DNA of 64,000 nucleotides from Chamaecyparis obtusa. Its lineage: Eukaryota > Streptophyta > Pinopsida > Cupressales > Cupressaceae. This document shows positions 1 to 14,100 of this stretch, piece after piece. The notes under the pieces are model-generated. The model worked only from the letters and a program-made list of their open reading frames with translations, searched no databases and was not told the DNA's origin. Each line of letters opens with the position of its first letter. Position 1 is the stretch's first letter. The DNA lies in the NCBI GenBank assembly GCA_027943335.1, contig BSBK01002929.1, positions 62,001 to 126,000 on the forward strand, read 5' to 3'. The translations under genes and the position numbers were made by a program.

Positions 1-77
1 CAACATCAAACCTACCAGCTACAACAACAACAACTAAACAATTGGAATTACCTCCAAAGTTCAATCTGGTAGACTAG

Positions 78-740
78 TTGCAGTTCACGCCAACTCAAAT
101 CTCTATCCTAGAGCTGTTAAAAATATCTCCTAGTCATAGTGAAATCCTTGATCAAGCTTTTCTCAATACTAATGTACCTAAGGATTTAGATGTGGATAGA
201 TTCCATACTATTGTTGTACACCTAAATTCCACGTATTACCTATCTTTCTCTAAGGAAGATGATAATTCATTGAACCGACCACATAATCAACCTTTGTATC
301 TAGAGGCTCTCATTCATAAACACCATGTTAAGTGTGTGTTGATATATGGAGGCACTGGTTTGAACATATGTACCTATAATTTGGTGAAACAATTGAGATT
401 TTTTGAACACGCAATTGATCCAAGAAGGAAGATAACAATCAAAGATTATGATGAAGAAGAAAGATCCTCCAAAGGATTGGTTGTCTATCCTATCAGAGTT
501 GGACTAGTGGAAAGAGATGTGATATGTCAAGTTCTTGAATTGCCACTTGCTTATAAAATTCTTCTTGGAAGGCCATGGATTCAATCAATGCAAGTTGTGC
601 CTTCTACTTACCACCAATGTATTAAATTTCCTCATAATGGATTTGAGGTGACTATTCCATTTGACACAACATATCCTTGTAACAGTCTTAAACAAACAAA
701 GAGCATGGTGCCACACAACAAAGAAAGTTCTAACTGTTAG
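78..740 (+). pseudogene. Ty3/gypsy aspartic protease region, decayed fragment
   Basis: This is the end of gag and the protease region of a Ty3/gypsy polyprotein. In a live element this retropepsin cuts the gag-pol precursor. About 220 codons are open. They align by eye, block by block, with 36670-37330 of the full gypsy element in this window: both have a TP.QISI.ELL..SPSH start, an AYDEVERSSKGL-type block, LAY.ILLG.PWI, and [11 protein letters not shown]. The active-site block reads LIYGGTGLNI here but LIDNGAGLNI in the other copy, so the catalytic Asp is replaced by Tyr and the copy cannot be catalytic. The frame continues to the window start but has a stop just upstream (near 74). No RT or integrase follows, so the element is truncated or deleted after the protease. 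Family assignment is secure; lineage is not. Confidence 0.8.
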
Positions 741-1164
741 CCAAAATTTCCCATGTCTTCAAATTTGTATGAAAATTTCCTTAATCTGGAAAATAGGTCT
801 TTGTTCTTTGTAGGGTTTCAAAATTTGTTTTGCCTATGCCTAAAAACCCTACCCATGGTTTATTTTTATGTTAATTTTTCCCGTGGCACTTAAGTCTCCT
901 TTCTAGTTCTTCACTGGGTCTCATAATGTCTAAAGTGCTAAGTTTATTAATTCAGAGATTGAGCGACTGATAACTTTCAATGGTTGTCACATGATCTCTA
1001 GGTTCTTGATGGTTAGTTATTCTATCCAGTGATCCAGTGGACATGGTTTTCTCCATGTCTCCAAGTTCTTGGCGGGTTATCTTTCAACACCCAGTGATCT
1101 AGCGATAGCTGTTGATGCAAGTCTTGATCCACAGTTATTATTAAGTCTCAGAGTCGAGTCCATA
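741..1164. other. Old retroelement non-coding flank, left of the CACTA insertion
   Basis: No gene. From about 905 the sequence repeats a theme of the kind agtgatct-agcgat / gttat-tct. The same theme resumes at 23548 on the far side of the CACTA element. I read 1-1164 and 23548 onward as one older sequence split by that insertion. Confidence 0.5.
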
Positions 1165-1345
1165 CACTAGTACATTTGACATCATTTTTCTACGAAAATT
1201 ATCGACCATTAATTAAAAAGGTTTAGGTTGGTCGGGTTATAGAAGGAAATTTAAAAATAAAAATAAAATCCATGCCCGTGTTGGTCTCAATTTCGACCAA
1301 TACCATGTCGGTCAAAATTTTGACCAAAACAGGCATATAACTTAA
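1165..1345 (+). repeat. CACTA left terminal inverted repeat and subterminal region
   Basis: Begins CACTAGTA and continues with TCGACC, GGTCGG, TTTCGACC, GTCGGTC and TTTTGACC words in both orientations. In En/Spm elements such subterminal arrays are binding sites for the TNPA-type protein. That role is inferred here from position and repetition. Confidence 0.75.
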
Positions 1346-3960
1346 AAAAAAACATTTCAATTCTAATTTCATTTTTATGGTTGTAGTGCATGAATTAGGA
1401 TTTCCATCTTCTAAGCTAGCAGGAACAGAGCTTATTCCAAATCATGTAGACCCTACACGCGAGGTTAGTAGCACATTTCATCATTTATCTTTTGTGGAGT
1501 TTGAGGTATCTTCTGTGTTTCCTATTGTTCATTACGTGGATTGTCATTTTCTTCTAGTCATCTCTATTTGTAATATGCTGGTAGGCAATTGAATCAATGA
1601 GTATATTTAGTGGTGACTATGGTTTGACTAGGGTTTGTAAATGCTATGACTGAGAATTATGAAGGCTGTGACTAGGGTTTAGGAATCTATGTACAGACCG
1701 AATAGACAAGTTAATTGTTCAGCACAGAAAAATTAACCATTTAGAAGAAATTCAAATTTCATGCAACATGGTGTACTGTACTGTTATACAAGTGTGGAAA
1801 GAAATGAAATTTTGCACAATGTAAAGTGACAAAATCAACAAGAATATTGATTTCAACCATTCTTATGATGATAAAAGATTAACTAGCTGAGATGTAACAA
1901 ATACTTCAAAACAACAATACGTAAAAATTTCCCCTCTAATCCAAGGTGAAATATCAATTCTTGAATGACAATTCATACCAACAAGCATGCATATAAGGTA
2001 TACCACATATCTGCCAATTATACACTTAATGGATTGGGTGCTAAGAAAGCTACAGGAATGAACCATGTTTAATAATTAGTATTACAGTTTTACTAAAGAG
2101 ATTAATAATCACCTTCAAAGTTACAAACATAGATTCAACTATGTTAAGCAAGTTATCAAGAGTACAGTAAAACATAAGAGCGTGACCAGGAGTGATTTTT
2201 GGCAGTTTAGGTGAGAGAAGAATCAGTTAATACGGGTCAGAAAAAGACCTATAGAACATCAAAATTTAATGTGGAAAGACCTAGGATGGTTGGGAAAGAG
2301 AGGGATGTTGTTCGGTCTGCATGTAGTGTTTCAATAGACTGGTGTAGTGTTGACTTTCAAGAGATTCTCATATTCATCAACAAAGTTTTGATGTCCCTCA
2401 TTGTACTTCCAGTTTTGATTAGTTATTTATAATATCTAGATTCTACAAGGTAACACACACATGTGAAAAGGGTAGATATAATGAACATTAATCATTGACA
2501 GATGACAAGAGTAATAGATATATTATAAAAATATCAAAGCACAATGATAAGATCAAGATAGTGATACATGAGGGAACAATGATTGACTGACATGATAGTA
2601 GGGAGTAAATATTGCTGGATAGTAGAAAAAGCACCAAATAATAGTCATTAGAAAGTAAAGGTAGTAGAAAAAGCACCAAATAATAGTCATTAAAGTACCA
2701 AACAATGATTAAGGATAAAGATTAGAAATGATTGTTAAATACCTCAAATGTAGTAATATGCCATGCTATGCCAGTGCCATTGCAGAGTGGTGACAGTAAT
2801 GTCCAATTTCAGATAACATGAATGTCTAAATAGTGGTCAAGGCATGTCTATGAATGGTAAAACAATCATAATCTAGAGAAGTCACAAAAAACAACAAAAG
2901 CATGATGAATAAGATGAACAATCGAAGATAGGGTATAGTCATAAGAGTGTTTTCAAAGAGAGTCATGATAATAGTAGTCCTAAGCATCCATTAGAAGATA
3001 GGTTACTAGTTTAGGTCTTTCTTTGACTGTATTGCAAGTTGTTTTACTGTATTGTTGGTGTAATGGAAATGCTTAAACATGGAACAGAGGAGAGGTTCAT
3101 ACAAAGATGAAGCACAATCATGAATTCTATCACAATAATCACTTCTATTACAAGGTCCAAAAATGCATTCATTAGAGGTAAAGAATGCATAATCAATATG
3201 AGTATAAGATGGTTAGGATGTCTATTATATAATCAGTGATATGTGGAGGACAAGCAGTGTGACTGAGGCTCAGTGAAAGAGATATTCTTAGTGAATCAGT
3301 CATCCATAAGAGAGAAGCAATATGCAAAGAAAGGGGGTTTTCTATGGTAAAAAGAATAATGAATGAATGAACAAACTATAGTTCATTCAAATAACAACAA
3401 GTCTAGGTATGGAGTGGAGTATTTATTCAATCAATATAGATATGAATAGAGAAGCCAAAGTGTCATGTAATGCAATGGTTGAAGAGTAGTCTTGTAAGCA
3501 CAATGACATTCATTTCTTGGTCAAAAGTACACTAATTTAAGCACTATCAAAAGAGTGGGGCTATGAATAATCAAACCATGATCAATAAGATATATGACAG
3601 TGACCAATTACAATGTATGGTCCAAAGTGAAAATAGGTCTTTTAAGTATGACTGCCTTTTGCGGTCCTTTCACTTCCCTCAAGAGAAGATATAAATGTTT
3701 TAATAAAGGGATTGACTATTCCAATTAGTTCATCAGAAAAACCTTACCCCCTTGTTCAAATGGACCACACCCTTGACCCCTCTGGTCTACACAACCAATA
3801 CCATTGACTGTCTTAAAGACAGTGACTTTGCAATTTGTGATTCTCTAGTTGGAACAGTCATCACACTATTCCCCTAAGCACTATGGCTTTGCCTTCTCAT
3901 CCACAAGAAACTCTAACATCATTCTAAACTCTTCTATACTCTGCCCATATCCATTCCAAT
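1346..3960. other. CACTA left arm, no recognised gene
   Basis: AT-rich, with only short open frames and no domain I recognise. A block of about 30 bp (gtagtagaaaaagcaccaaa and following) is duplicated in tandem at about 2621-2695. Words of the type gactgt recur toward 3650-3900 and again after 7650, suggesting these two stretches were once adjacent. Confidence 0.5.
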
Positions 3961-6900
3961 TATGAGACCTACCAGACAGTCATACTATTACTATTATGTT
4001 TTCCATGCTTTCAGTACTTATTTTATAGACATACTAGACTTTTGAGACACCTAAGTATTTGAGGATCTGTTGAATCCTATATTATATGTTCGGTACCTGA
4101 TTATGTAATCAGGGTACACTCGAGATACTACATGTTATGTTTTAATTTCAGTTACGATTATGTTACATATGATGTTATATGATGTTTTAAAACTATTGTG
4201 GAGAAAAGTTGGTTTAGGAAACCAAAGTTGTGCTTAATGGATTGATTTACAGACATAGTTTTAAACCAAGCAGTTTCGATGTATTATGTTTATATCATGT
4301 TAATTGGACCTACTGATGTGTGCATTGAGTGTGTAGGATAAGTTGACCATGGATCTAAATGCGGGGATCCAATATTGGAACCTATGTTTATACCGTGCAT
4401 TCCAAGGTCCTCTTTGTATAAAGAGACGTGGACCTTGTTGTGTAGTCTTTTATTCATATATGTGGTTTGCATGAGTGTATCTAATTTAGCAAATGTCTAT
4501 GTGTATTAGCCATGTCTATTGTTTTATTTAATGTGCCAAATTTGGCAAATTGTGGCTTAAGTGTTGGCATGGTTAAGTATTTTAATATTGTCTAGGTCAA
4601 GGGCTTGACTAGGGTGTAACCTTAGGGTAGGATCAACTAACTTTGAGTTGGGAAGTTTCTAGAAGTCAACCAATACTTCAAATCCGTGCACAAACTTTAG
4701 GGGTAGTTTAAGAGGGTCTTTTGGGCTCCTAGAAGGTAACCGGGGTCAATTTTAGCCACCCAACTTGGTACCCTAGGGGTTAGGGGTCTTTTTCAGCCAT
4801 TAATAAACCTCTTAACTCATTTATTACTCCCCTAAAGTCTCCATTTTGAAGTTGCACGAGATTGAAGAGTTGTGAGGTTTTGGTTAACCTCTCTCTTCTT
4901 TCCAAACTTGCATTCAACTCCATTTATGGTGAATGAAGGCAAGTGGGAAGAAGGTGATGGAAGTTTCCTCCTCTCTCCTCATTGGTTCCTAGATTCTTGG
5001 AGGTTTGCCTATTTAGGAGAGGCCTTGGGCTAAGTTTTAGTTGATCACCCACTCTCTAGATTTGGAGACCAGAATTGTTGGAAAGCTTAGGAGAAAGCTA
5101 GCATCAAAGGGAGTCAAGTTTTTAGATACTCAACACACTTGGAGAAAGGTTGGGCCTTGTGATATTTTTGTTACTTATGTTTTTGTGTTCTTGAGCTTGG
5201 ACCTCCATTAATGGAGTTCATGGCTTTTTATCCAGGTTTTAGTTTCAAATTTTAAGTTTTAAAAATGTTATTTTTTCCTTTCTGTGAATTCAATTTGGGA
5301 TGGGTCTTCAAGGTTTACTCACCCTAGGGAGGGTGGAGTAACCTTGAAGGGGGTAGTAGGAAGTAGACCCAGGATGTGCAGAGTCTCCCATGTGTGGAGG
5401 GATAAACATGGGGTTCCACGATACCCATGATGCCAATCATAGCCTACGGGCACCTAGGGGCCATAAGGAGATTGAGACCGTATCTCTTGGAGATGGTCTA
5501 CCCAAGTCCATGTGTGGCTTGGGATATTTTATCATGTTGTGGCTTCTCCTCCTAGTAGTCCACCTCTACCCCATTTTCAGTTAGACCTCAAGGAGGTCTC
5601 CCTATTGTTAAAACCTTGTTGGGAAATATGTTTGAGTGTCTTCTGGTTTTTGGATGTTTTCCTACTTGCATAAATGTCTGTTTGTTATCCCGTTTCAATT
5701 TGGATCCCCTAGCTCGGGGGTGGCCTTGTAAAGGCCTAGGTTGGGAGGTGAGCCTCCATGGTCAACCTCACTCTATCAGGTACCTAGCTGGATATAGGAG
5801 CTGGTAATATTGTTGAGTTTGAAATTCAAAATTGTAAAATTTGTTGTAACCTTGCATTTCAAGTTATGTTTGAAATTCGAAAATCGGGGATTTCCTTGTA
5901 AATCATACATTTTAAATTTGTAAATTTTATTGTTATTTAATGTATTGGAAATGAAATTATGGATTAGATTTTGGGTTTAATGGATTATGAAGCAATTTGG
6001 AGATTTAAATGTCATTTTAGTTGGACAAACTCCTTGATTGTATATGGCATCATTATGCATATTATAGATTATAGTGTTATAAGGTATATTCAAATTTGAT
6101 AGTATTGAATTATCATAATCTTACTTGTATTATGATAATTTAAATAAATAAATTATAATGTTATATTGTGAAATGTTATTTTAAATTTATATTTTGTACT
6201 TAGAAAATTTCTTGAAAATTATCAAAAAATAAAAAGGCCTAAATCGAAAATTTGATTCCTACAAGTTGTTTAGCCGCTTAATATGAATGCAATTATGTAA
6301 TTTAATTTTAAAAATAAATTCTCTACATACTTGCTGTTTTGAAATTCAGGAAATTAAATTTACACCAACAATTATAAAAAAAAAAGGGAATATAATAAGG
6401 GTGTTATTATTATTAAGTATTCGGTGTTTCAAGTATATTAGATAAATTGAATTTTATCAAGATTAAATTGTATTTAGTAAAGTCTAAGTCATTATAGGGA
6501 ACTTAAACTTATTTTTAGATAGATTTTGTTTTAGAATTAAATTCAACTTTTATTTACATTTAAATTAGAATTAGTAACTCCTAATTCATTCTAGACGTTT
6601 CAATGTTAAGATTGGGTTAAACCTATTAAAGAACTTATTTTAGCTTATTATTTTTTTAAAACATTTGAACACATTGGCTTAAACAAATTAGATTAAAATA
6701 TTGTAATGTTCAGATTATGATGTGTTGCATTAGATTTATTTCTCAATACTTTGTAACTATGTAAATGAGATAATTATATATTTGGAGTTAATTAATTAGA
6801 ATATCGAACTTTTAGGATAACTCTAACTATTCAACTAGGGAACGTTATAGTCATCTTAGGGTTTTATTTCTTCTTCCTTTAGTCAAACCTCAAGTCAATT

Positions 6901-7648
6901 AGACCTTAATGGTCATGTTGACCATTTTGTGCATAGTTGACTTTTTGGTCAACCCTTGGTCAAACCTAGGGCATTAGCCTTGGTTTGCATGCACAAATAG
7001 TCTATGTTATGTTTTAAACCTTAGTAGATCATCGTTGGTCATATTTGGGCATAGTTGACTTTTGGTCAACCATTGGTCAAACCTAGGTCAAACACCTCAA
7101 TTTGCATCCCTAATTATTTTTCATTAATTTTTGAACCTTTTTAATTTTGTGGCATGTTGTTCGATACATGGTTGACTTTTTAGTCAACTCTAGTTGACTT
7201 TTTAGTCAAACCTTGGTCAAATGCCTCAATTTGCGTGCCCAAGTATTCTTAGATGCATTTTATTTCCTTTTAGCTTGGTTGTGCATATTTCGGTGATGGT
7301 TGACTTTTGGTCAACTTTGGTTGACTTTTAGTCAACTATCTTGATTTATGTGTCAATCGAAGCTAATAGTCTAGGGAACCTTTTAGCTTTGTTTGGAGTT
7401 GTTTGATGAAGTTTGGCTTTTGGTCAAACTTGGTCAACCTTCTATGGTTTGACCTTTGGGGTTTTGTCAAACCCTTCGATATTATCAGTTGTTTATTTTT
7501 TTTTTCTCTCTACACCATTTTGCGTAAACATAAGATCTTGTGCTAGTTAGTGTACTCTTCTTAGTTGCGTAAGAGTGATTATTGGTAGATAGTTAGTAGG
7601 TTTTAAAAAAAATTGTAGTTGTGTTTTGCTCAACTTTTGGGCATGACA
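3961..7648. mobile_element. Candidate solo LTR inside the CACTA left arm
   Basis: The 5-bp word ccaat occurs just before (3956-3960) and just after (7649-7653) this segment. The right end GGGCATGACA looks like an LTR terminus. The left end begins TATGAG rather than TG, so the boundary is only a candidate. The interior has LTR-like non-coding texture, and sequence of the same gactgt-rich style lies on both sides. No gag or pol motif is present. A 5-bp match in a searched interval can arise by chance. Confidence 0.35.
6880..7460. repeat. Tandem ~120-bp repeat with GTTGAC...GTCAAC palindromes
   Basis: GTTGAC-N4-6-GTCAAC inverted pairs start near 6936, 7053, 7171 and 7299, followed by further degenerate copies. 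Each is trailed by a variant of ggtcaaacctagg and then aatttgcatgc. Spacing is about 117-128 bp. The TTGAC core is the W-box word bound by plant WRKY factors; any regulatory role is inference. Confidence 0.6.
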
Positions 7649-10540
7649 CCAATCCATTGATCCAATCCATTCATACTTTTCTCATTAACCTTTCCATCAT
7701 CCATCATTACCAAACTTCTCATTTTTTAGTACTGTCCTTTGCATAATGATGCCTTAGATGAATGTCCTTTAGTGGACTGTCACCTTATCCTCCATACTGT
7801 TAGTGAGTCATGCTATTGAGCCTCTAAAATCTTTCTTGTACTTTTTGCAAAAACTTGACTTGCTATCTACTCTCCTTTGATCTTCCATCAAGAACTACTG
7901 CATGCTCATTGTTGTTTGGCATGACTGTCATGGGATGATTGTCCTCATTGTGATGTTTCTTGTAGCTATACTTGGATTGTTGGTTGTCTTCAGCTGTCTT
8001 CAAAATTTTACCTTCACGGTTAACTAAAAATCCTTTGAGATCAATGTTATTTTGACACCAACTTGTTTAACATTGACTATTATACCTATTAATTCATCAT
8101 TCCCTTGGCCTAGTTTTCTTTGTTCAACTCCAACGACATTTGTGATTGTCACATGACCATTTAGATTGTCTTCCATTTTATCCTTTTAAATTATTCATAG
8201 GACTGACTGTTCTATGGTTTTCCTTTTCTGTTTCTATATGGAAACCATTATCAACATGCCATCCAACATTTTCAAAGGCCATTCTTGTCTTGCTTGTAAG
8301 CTTTTATAGACTGTTTCTACACAACCTTAATGTTTGGACTTACAATTGTCCACTATTTTCTTAGGCAAGACTGTCACTTCAACATGAAGGTTGTCATAAT
8401 TTTATTTTAGCACTATCCACTAATATTTATGGGACTTGAATTTCCATCTATTGGACTATAATTTATGTTCACCATCCTTTTATAGACTGAATTTCTCAAA
8501 AATAATGACAAATGCCAAGGCAAAAAGGCAGTAAAATATTGTGCTTTTGCACTTCATGGATTGTCTCTCCTCACAAGACCCTGCAAAACATTTTTATAAT
8601 AATCTTGATTTCAATGCGCAAAGTAATGCCAAGAGAATAAATTATTAATCAACAAATATAGTCTATGACAACAAAGATGTATTGTCTTGCATATATTGAA
8701 ATCTTTTTATAGGTCACAACAACAACTTTAGAAGCTGGACCAAAAAGTTTATGCCCTCTGCATGTGGACTATCAAAACAAACCGTGTTTCTAGCTTTTCA
8801 TAGTCTTCTTGAAGGCACAAGACTAGAAATCCCTACCATTATGAATCAATAAGCTTAAATTTTTCAACACCTATCATGGTCAAATGTTATTTCACCCAAC
8901 TATTCACCTCAACAAGGTACCACAATCATGTTTTCTTAAGTATTTATTGTCTTTTGATAAGACCCTCAAATGAAATCTGGTGTATAGAGTCTATAAAACC
9001 AAAATCATCATTTAGGAGTGTTGTGGAAGGCCTTGACAAGTTAGATCCTTGAAGCATGTTTTCTTAAGTATTTATTGTCTTTTGATAAGACCCTCAAATT
9101 CAACCTGTCACACTAGCTACTAACTGTCAAAGCACCTGCCTTCATTGCATGAATATCATTCTCTTCATGAGTGTATCATTGAGTGAATTGATTTTTAGTT
9201 CTTAGTTCATGATTGATCTCTCTTATAACCCCTATTGAGCCATAGTGTCCTTTACATCCAATCTTTACTTCAAGCTATCATGAAACCGATTTCATGGCTT
9301 TCTATCCTAGCTCAGCATTATTTCTTCATATTCTTTTCTTCTTGGCTGCCTTTCCTTTTTGGGCTCCTTCATGAATTGTCTCTTGTTTATGTAAAGCATC
9401 TTTTGAGACAATCAATCTCACTACTTTTCCATTGCAGACCACAATTGTTTTGAGACAATCAATCTTTGTAGCAATATGACTACTCAATAATAGTGATTGC
9501 ATACTCTGAGAATCAATAAATTCATCTATCCATGATAGTGAATGGACCTCTTCTAAATATTTTTGTGTTGAAAGTGTTTCTACCAAACATGGAAACCTAG
9601 GTGAACATAGAGATAATGCTTGAAAATCAAAGAGGATTGTAGGAAAACATGAAAGACATGATAAAATCAGGAACCCTGCCAAATATTGATAGATAACCCT
9701 ATTTAAAGATAGCTGCCCCTGCTGATATAACAAAGACTTTAAACTAAACCTGTTGCTATTAATCCAACTCAACCAAGTTTTGGAAGGAAACAACATGAAG
9801 GATGAAGAAAGAATGGAAGGAAATTGATCAATGAAATGCCTGCATAAAAACTCGATTCTTTTTAATTATAATTCTAATCTAACTCCTGGTTAGGTGGAAG
9901 TAAGAGATGCTTAGTTTCAATCCTATGCACTATGAAAATTTAAACTATAATTAGTTTGTGAAAAAATTATAATACAAGTGTTTCTATCCAAGCATAGGCA
10001 CACTACACATCATGGAAAGCAATTGTGTAATGATGCATGTCATGAAAGTCATAGCCTAGTTACTGAACTCACAAAGTATAAGAAAATTTCACCTCAATGG
10101 TTAGGCAGGTTAGTCCCAGTCTTTACCATGTTAATGTCATTAAAAAAATACCATGTTAATGTCATTTAAAAAATACAAAAAATTAAGGCCTACGAGATTT
10201 TATGATAATGTTCTATTTGAAATAGGGTGCTCAAGTTAACAATGAAATAAAAAAATCCATGCTTGTATTCATATGATTAGGAGAGGTTTCTTTGTGTTTT
10301 CATTACTTAAGAGCAGCCTATATATGGAGGTAAGGAGTCCTACAATTTTATTCAGTTTCCCTAATTATTTACCTGATTTTATTTATTTAAATCTACTCTT
10401 TACAACTTTTTTTCTATCTATACACCCTCTATTGCTATTGTAATGGCAAAGCATTAGAACCGTCCATTTCTAAACTTTGATTTGGTATGATAAATGTACC
10501 TTTGCGTTGAGAAAATTATAGTTGAGAAAATGGTTGTTTA
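7649..10540. other. CACTA left arm, proximal part; no recognised gene
   Basis: No coding domain recognised. A 46-bp direct repeat starting catgttttcttaagtattt lies at about 8927-8973 and 9055-9101. A 156-codon minus-strand frame at 9326-9796 resembles nothing I know. The segment just upstream of 10541 should hold the promoter of the transposase gene, but I see no convincing TATA box. Confidence 0.4.
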
Positions 10541-11035
10541 GTGACGATTTGTATCTGCAAGTTGCAAACAAATCATCCTTCTTCCACCAATGAGTCATTC
10601 CATTCAAGAAAGACCATGTCTGACGATATCAACGCACAAAAAAATAGGGAGAAAATTGCTAGACTGTGGTCTAACTTAAAAAGAAAAGGTGATGGAAAAT
10701 GTTATTGTCCTTGCAAAATTTGTAAGGGCTTAAAGACTCAAAGATATCTAATCAAAACAACTGAGGAACATTGTAGGCAACATGGTCACATTGAAGGGGG
10801 AAACAAATTTCATCCATTGGTATGTATTTTAATAATTTATAAAATACATAAGACATGATTTGATGATGACATCATGGTCATGGTTAATATAAGGTCATCA
10901 TTTTCATATAGGTCAACGTCCTTGAGTTTCATGTTATGGACCATGACAATCCGGAGAATGTGGATTTCCAAATGAGGGAACATGGAGGTGTGAATATAGA
11001 AGTAGAAGGTAATGATACCATGGAAGAAGACCACA

Positions 11036-11105
11036 ATGATGAAGAAGATCATGATGATCAAGATGATCACGATGATCAAGATGATGATGATGATGATGAT
11101 GTTGA
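11036..11105 (+). repeat. GAT-rich microsatellite in TNP2 exon 2
   Basis: Runs of GATGAT/GATCAC encode an Asp-rich stretch between the transposase-associated domain and the PLYEGS block. It keeps frame because the unit is 3 bp. Confidence 0.7.
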
Positions 11106-14100
11106 CATAGAGCTTGATGTACCTATACTTGAGAAGGCACACGAGCCCCTATATGAAGGCTCCAAAACAACTCTTCTTGCCGCTGTATTGTTGTTGGTGA
11201 ACTTGAAGGTTATGAATGGTTTATCCAACGTAGCAATGACACATATGTTAAGGTATGTCATCTTTTTTCATTATTTTAGTCATAATTCCCTTACAATTAA
11301 CATTGGGTGAATCGTGTAGCAATTAATATTATTTAAATTAAAAAATTATATTTTTGGTCGTAGGTTGATAGGTGAGTGTTTGTTACCACCATCAAACATT
11401 CTACATCGCTCGTACTGAGAATTATCTACCATTATGAAAGATATTGGAATGGAGTATCAAACAATACATGCATGTTCGAACGATCATATTATATATCATA
11501 AACAACATGAATTTGCAACAGAATTCCCTATTTGTCATATTAGTAGATATCAATAAGATCGAATAACAAAAAAGGTGCCTCACAAGGTTCTTCGGCATAT
11601 TCCCATTATTCCACGTCTGCAATGATTATTCAAGTGCAATAGCTTGACACAATTTATGGATTTTCATGTACGCAATAGAAGTCAAGATGACATTATGTGA
11701 ATGCCTATGGATGGTTCGACATTTAAGGAAATAGATGAAAAATGGCCACACTTTAAAGAAGAACCTCGTAATCTCAAGCTTTCATTGGCAGCAGACGATG
11801 TCAATCCATTTGGAGAGATGAGATCTACTTACTCGGTGTGGCCTATTTTTGTTATCAACAATAACATTCCTCCTTGGTTGTCCATAAAGAGGGAGCACAT
11901 AATGTTGGCACTAATTGTTTCAGGTATTTTTTGATTTAATGGTCATCTAAATTAATTTATTATTAATATTCCATCAAAATGGTCATGATAATTATGTAAT
12001 GTTTTTGTTCATTCAACTAGGTAAGTACCAAGTTAAAGATATCAATATATATATTGAGCCCCTTATTGACGAGTTAATGGTGTTATGGAATGAGGTCACT
12101 ATGTATGACATCTCTAGACCAATAGGACAAAGACAATTTCAATTCTATGCAATGCTTGTATGGACAATACATGATGCCCCTGGGCTAACAAATTTTTGTG
12201 GTATGTTCTCTTCTTAACACCTCTTTTTTGGTATGTTATAGTGCTAACACAAAGTTAACACATTTAATCCAATTATACATGATCTTGTAGGTCTTCAGAC
12301 AAAGGGAAAATTTGCATGTCCAGTTTGTGGTCCAAAGAGGAAATCTCATCATTCAAAAAGTTTAAGAAAGCAGGTGTTCGATGAGAATAGACACTTTCTC
12401 CACAGAAATAATAAGTACCAAATTATCGAAAAACCTCTTTTCAATGGGAAAGAAGAGACTACATCAAAGCCATGGAGAATGACACCTCACCTATGGAAGT
12501 CAGCATACAATAAAATAAATCGTCGAGGTAATGTCATTCCATCTGATGGTTTTTGTTTCAAATTTATAGTTTGATATTGTGTTTTGTTTACTGATGATGT
12601 AATTGATGCTTGTGAAGGTCGTAAAGGCATCAATGACCAACTTCCAAAAGGACTAAAAAGTTATCCTACACAATTTACTAGGTTTCCGTACTATGATCAA
12701 CTCCCAATTATGCATTTGTTTGATCCTATGCATATTGGAAAGAATGTAATAGAGACATTATAGAAAATCTTGGATGGAAGGCGTGACAAAGACCAAATTG
12801 TCAAAATTTGTAGTGACATTGAAGAAACCAACCATACAATAAAAAATGTCATTCGATCAAATAACAATGGAGACCAGATTGATACAAGTGCCCTTAGTTG
12901 GTTATTGTCGGAGCAGTAGAGCAATGCTATAAAAGAAATCATAAAAAAATATAATTTTCCACAGGATTTGCTGCGAACATAAATGATCTCATATCAAAGA
13001 AAAGTGAATTTGGGCCAGGGATGAAAACACATGATTGGCATACATTTATTAAGGTAATTCATGTTATTTTGTATTCACTATATATTTGTATATTGCATGT
13101 AGTTTTCATTGCATTCTTTTATAAAATATTGACAAGATCATTTTACAAATATTGCAGTACGTTCTACCTCTATCTCTCCCACACCACTTCACCAACAGTG
13201 TCAAACAAGTTATATATGATCTTGGAAAATACACGAGGTGGTTTTCATTTAAAGAAATCAATAAAGAAGATATAAAATATTGGAAGAGAAAAATTCCTCT
13301 TCTTATGTGTGAAATGCAAAAGTGTCTACCTTCAACTTTTTTTCATGCACAAGAACACTACCTCATACATCAAGTTGAGGAGATTGAATTGTGTGGACCT
13401 GTACCAACTAGGTAAATGTGGATGGTTGAGAGGCACTTGAAATTTTTGAAGGCTTGGTTCGATAGAGAGCACATCCTAAGGGTTCTATGGTAGAGGGATA
13501 TATGGTATACCAGACCATGGTGTACATTAGTGAATATCTTCCTAAATTTGTAGCAAAGATCCATGTAGATCATATTTGGGATCCCAACTCCATTAACAAA
13601 TTCAAAGGGGAGTACTTGATGGGAAAAGGTAGATTGAGGAAAGTGAGAGGTAAATCTAAGATGTTATTGTAGTTAATTAATTCTTATAAATCTTCAATAT
13701 AAGTTATTTATAATTGGTGTATTTTTTTTGATATAGTTGGTCGAGAGTGGGATGCAATACATTTGTATATTGTGAACAATCTTGATTGGATGATGGTATG
13801 GATTGAATGATGTCAACAAAATGGTTGCTCATTAACATGGGAAGGTGTTGCTTCATTGGTTAGAGAAGCTCATCGTAATGGAGACTCTAATGTTACGCCA
13901 ATGGTAATTGATCTAGCACATGGTTTAAGAGGTGGAGAGGTATGTACAAATTTATTAATGAGCATGACTCATATGTTTCGTATCAACTCACAATGCAAAT
14001 AATTTACACACACTTGAAAAATTGTAGGTCAAGCACCACAAAGCTATGTACTATCATGGCCACAAATTTCGCATAGAAAAGTTGGATGACACAAAGAAAA

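Noticed and set aside
5390..5807. Two short + strand frames (64 and 63 codons)
   Set aside because: Short, without domain similarity, in LTR-like non-coding sequence.
9326..9796. 156-codon minus-strand frame in the CACTA left arm
   Set aside because: No recognisable domain, no repeated occurrence here, and the composition looks like chance. A decayed copia piece was considered but the motifs were too weak.
10837..11142. Minus-strand Ile-rich frame
   Set aside because: It is the complement of TNP2 exon 2 and its GAT repeat.
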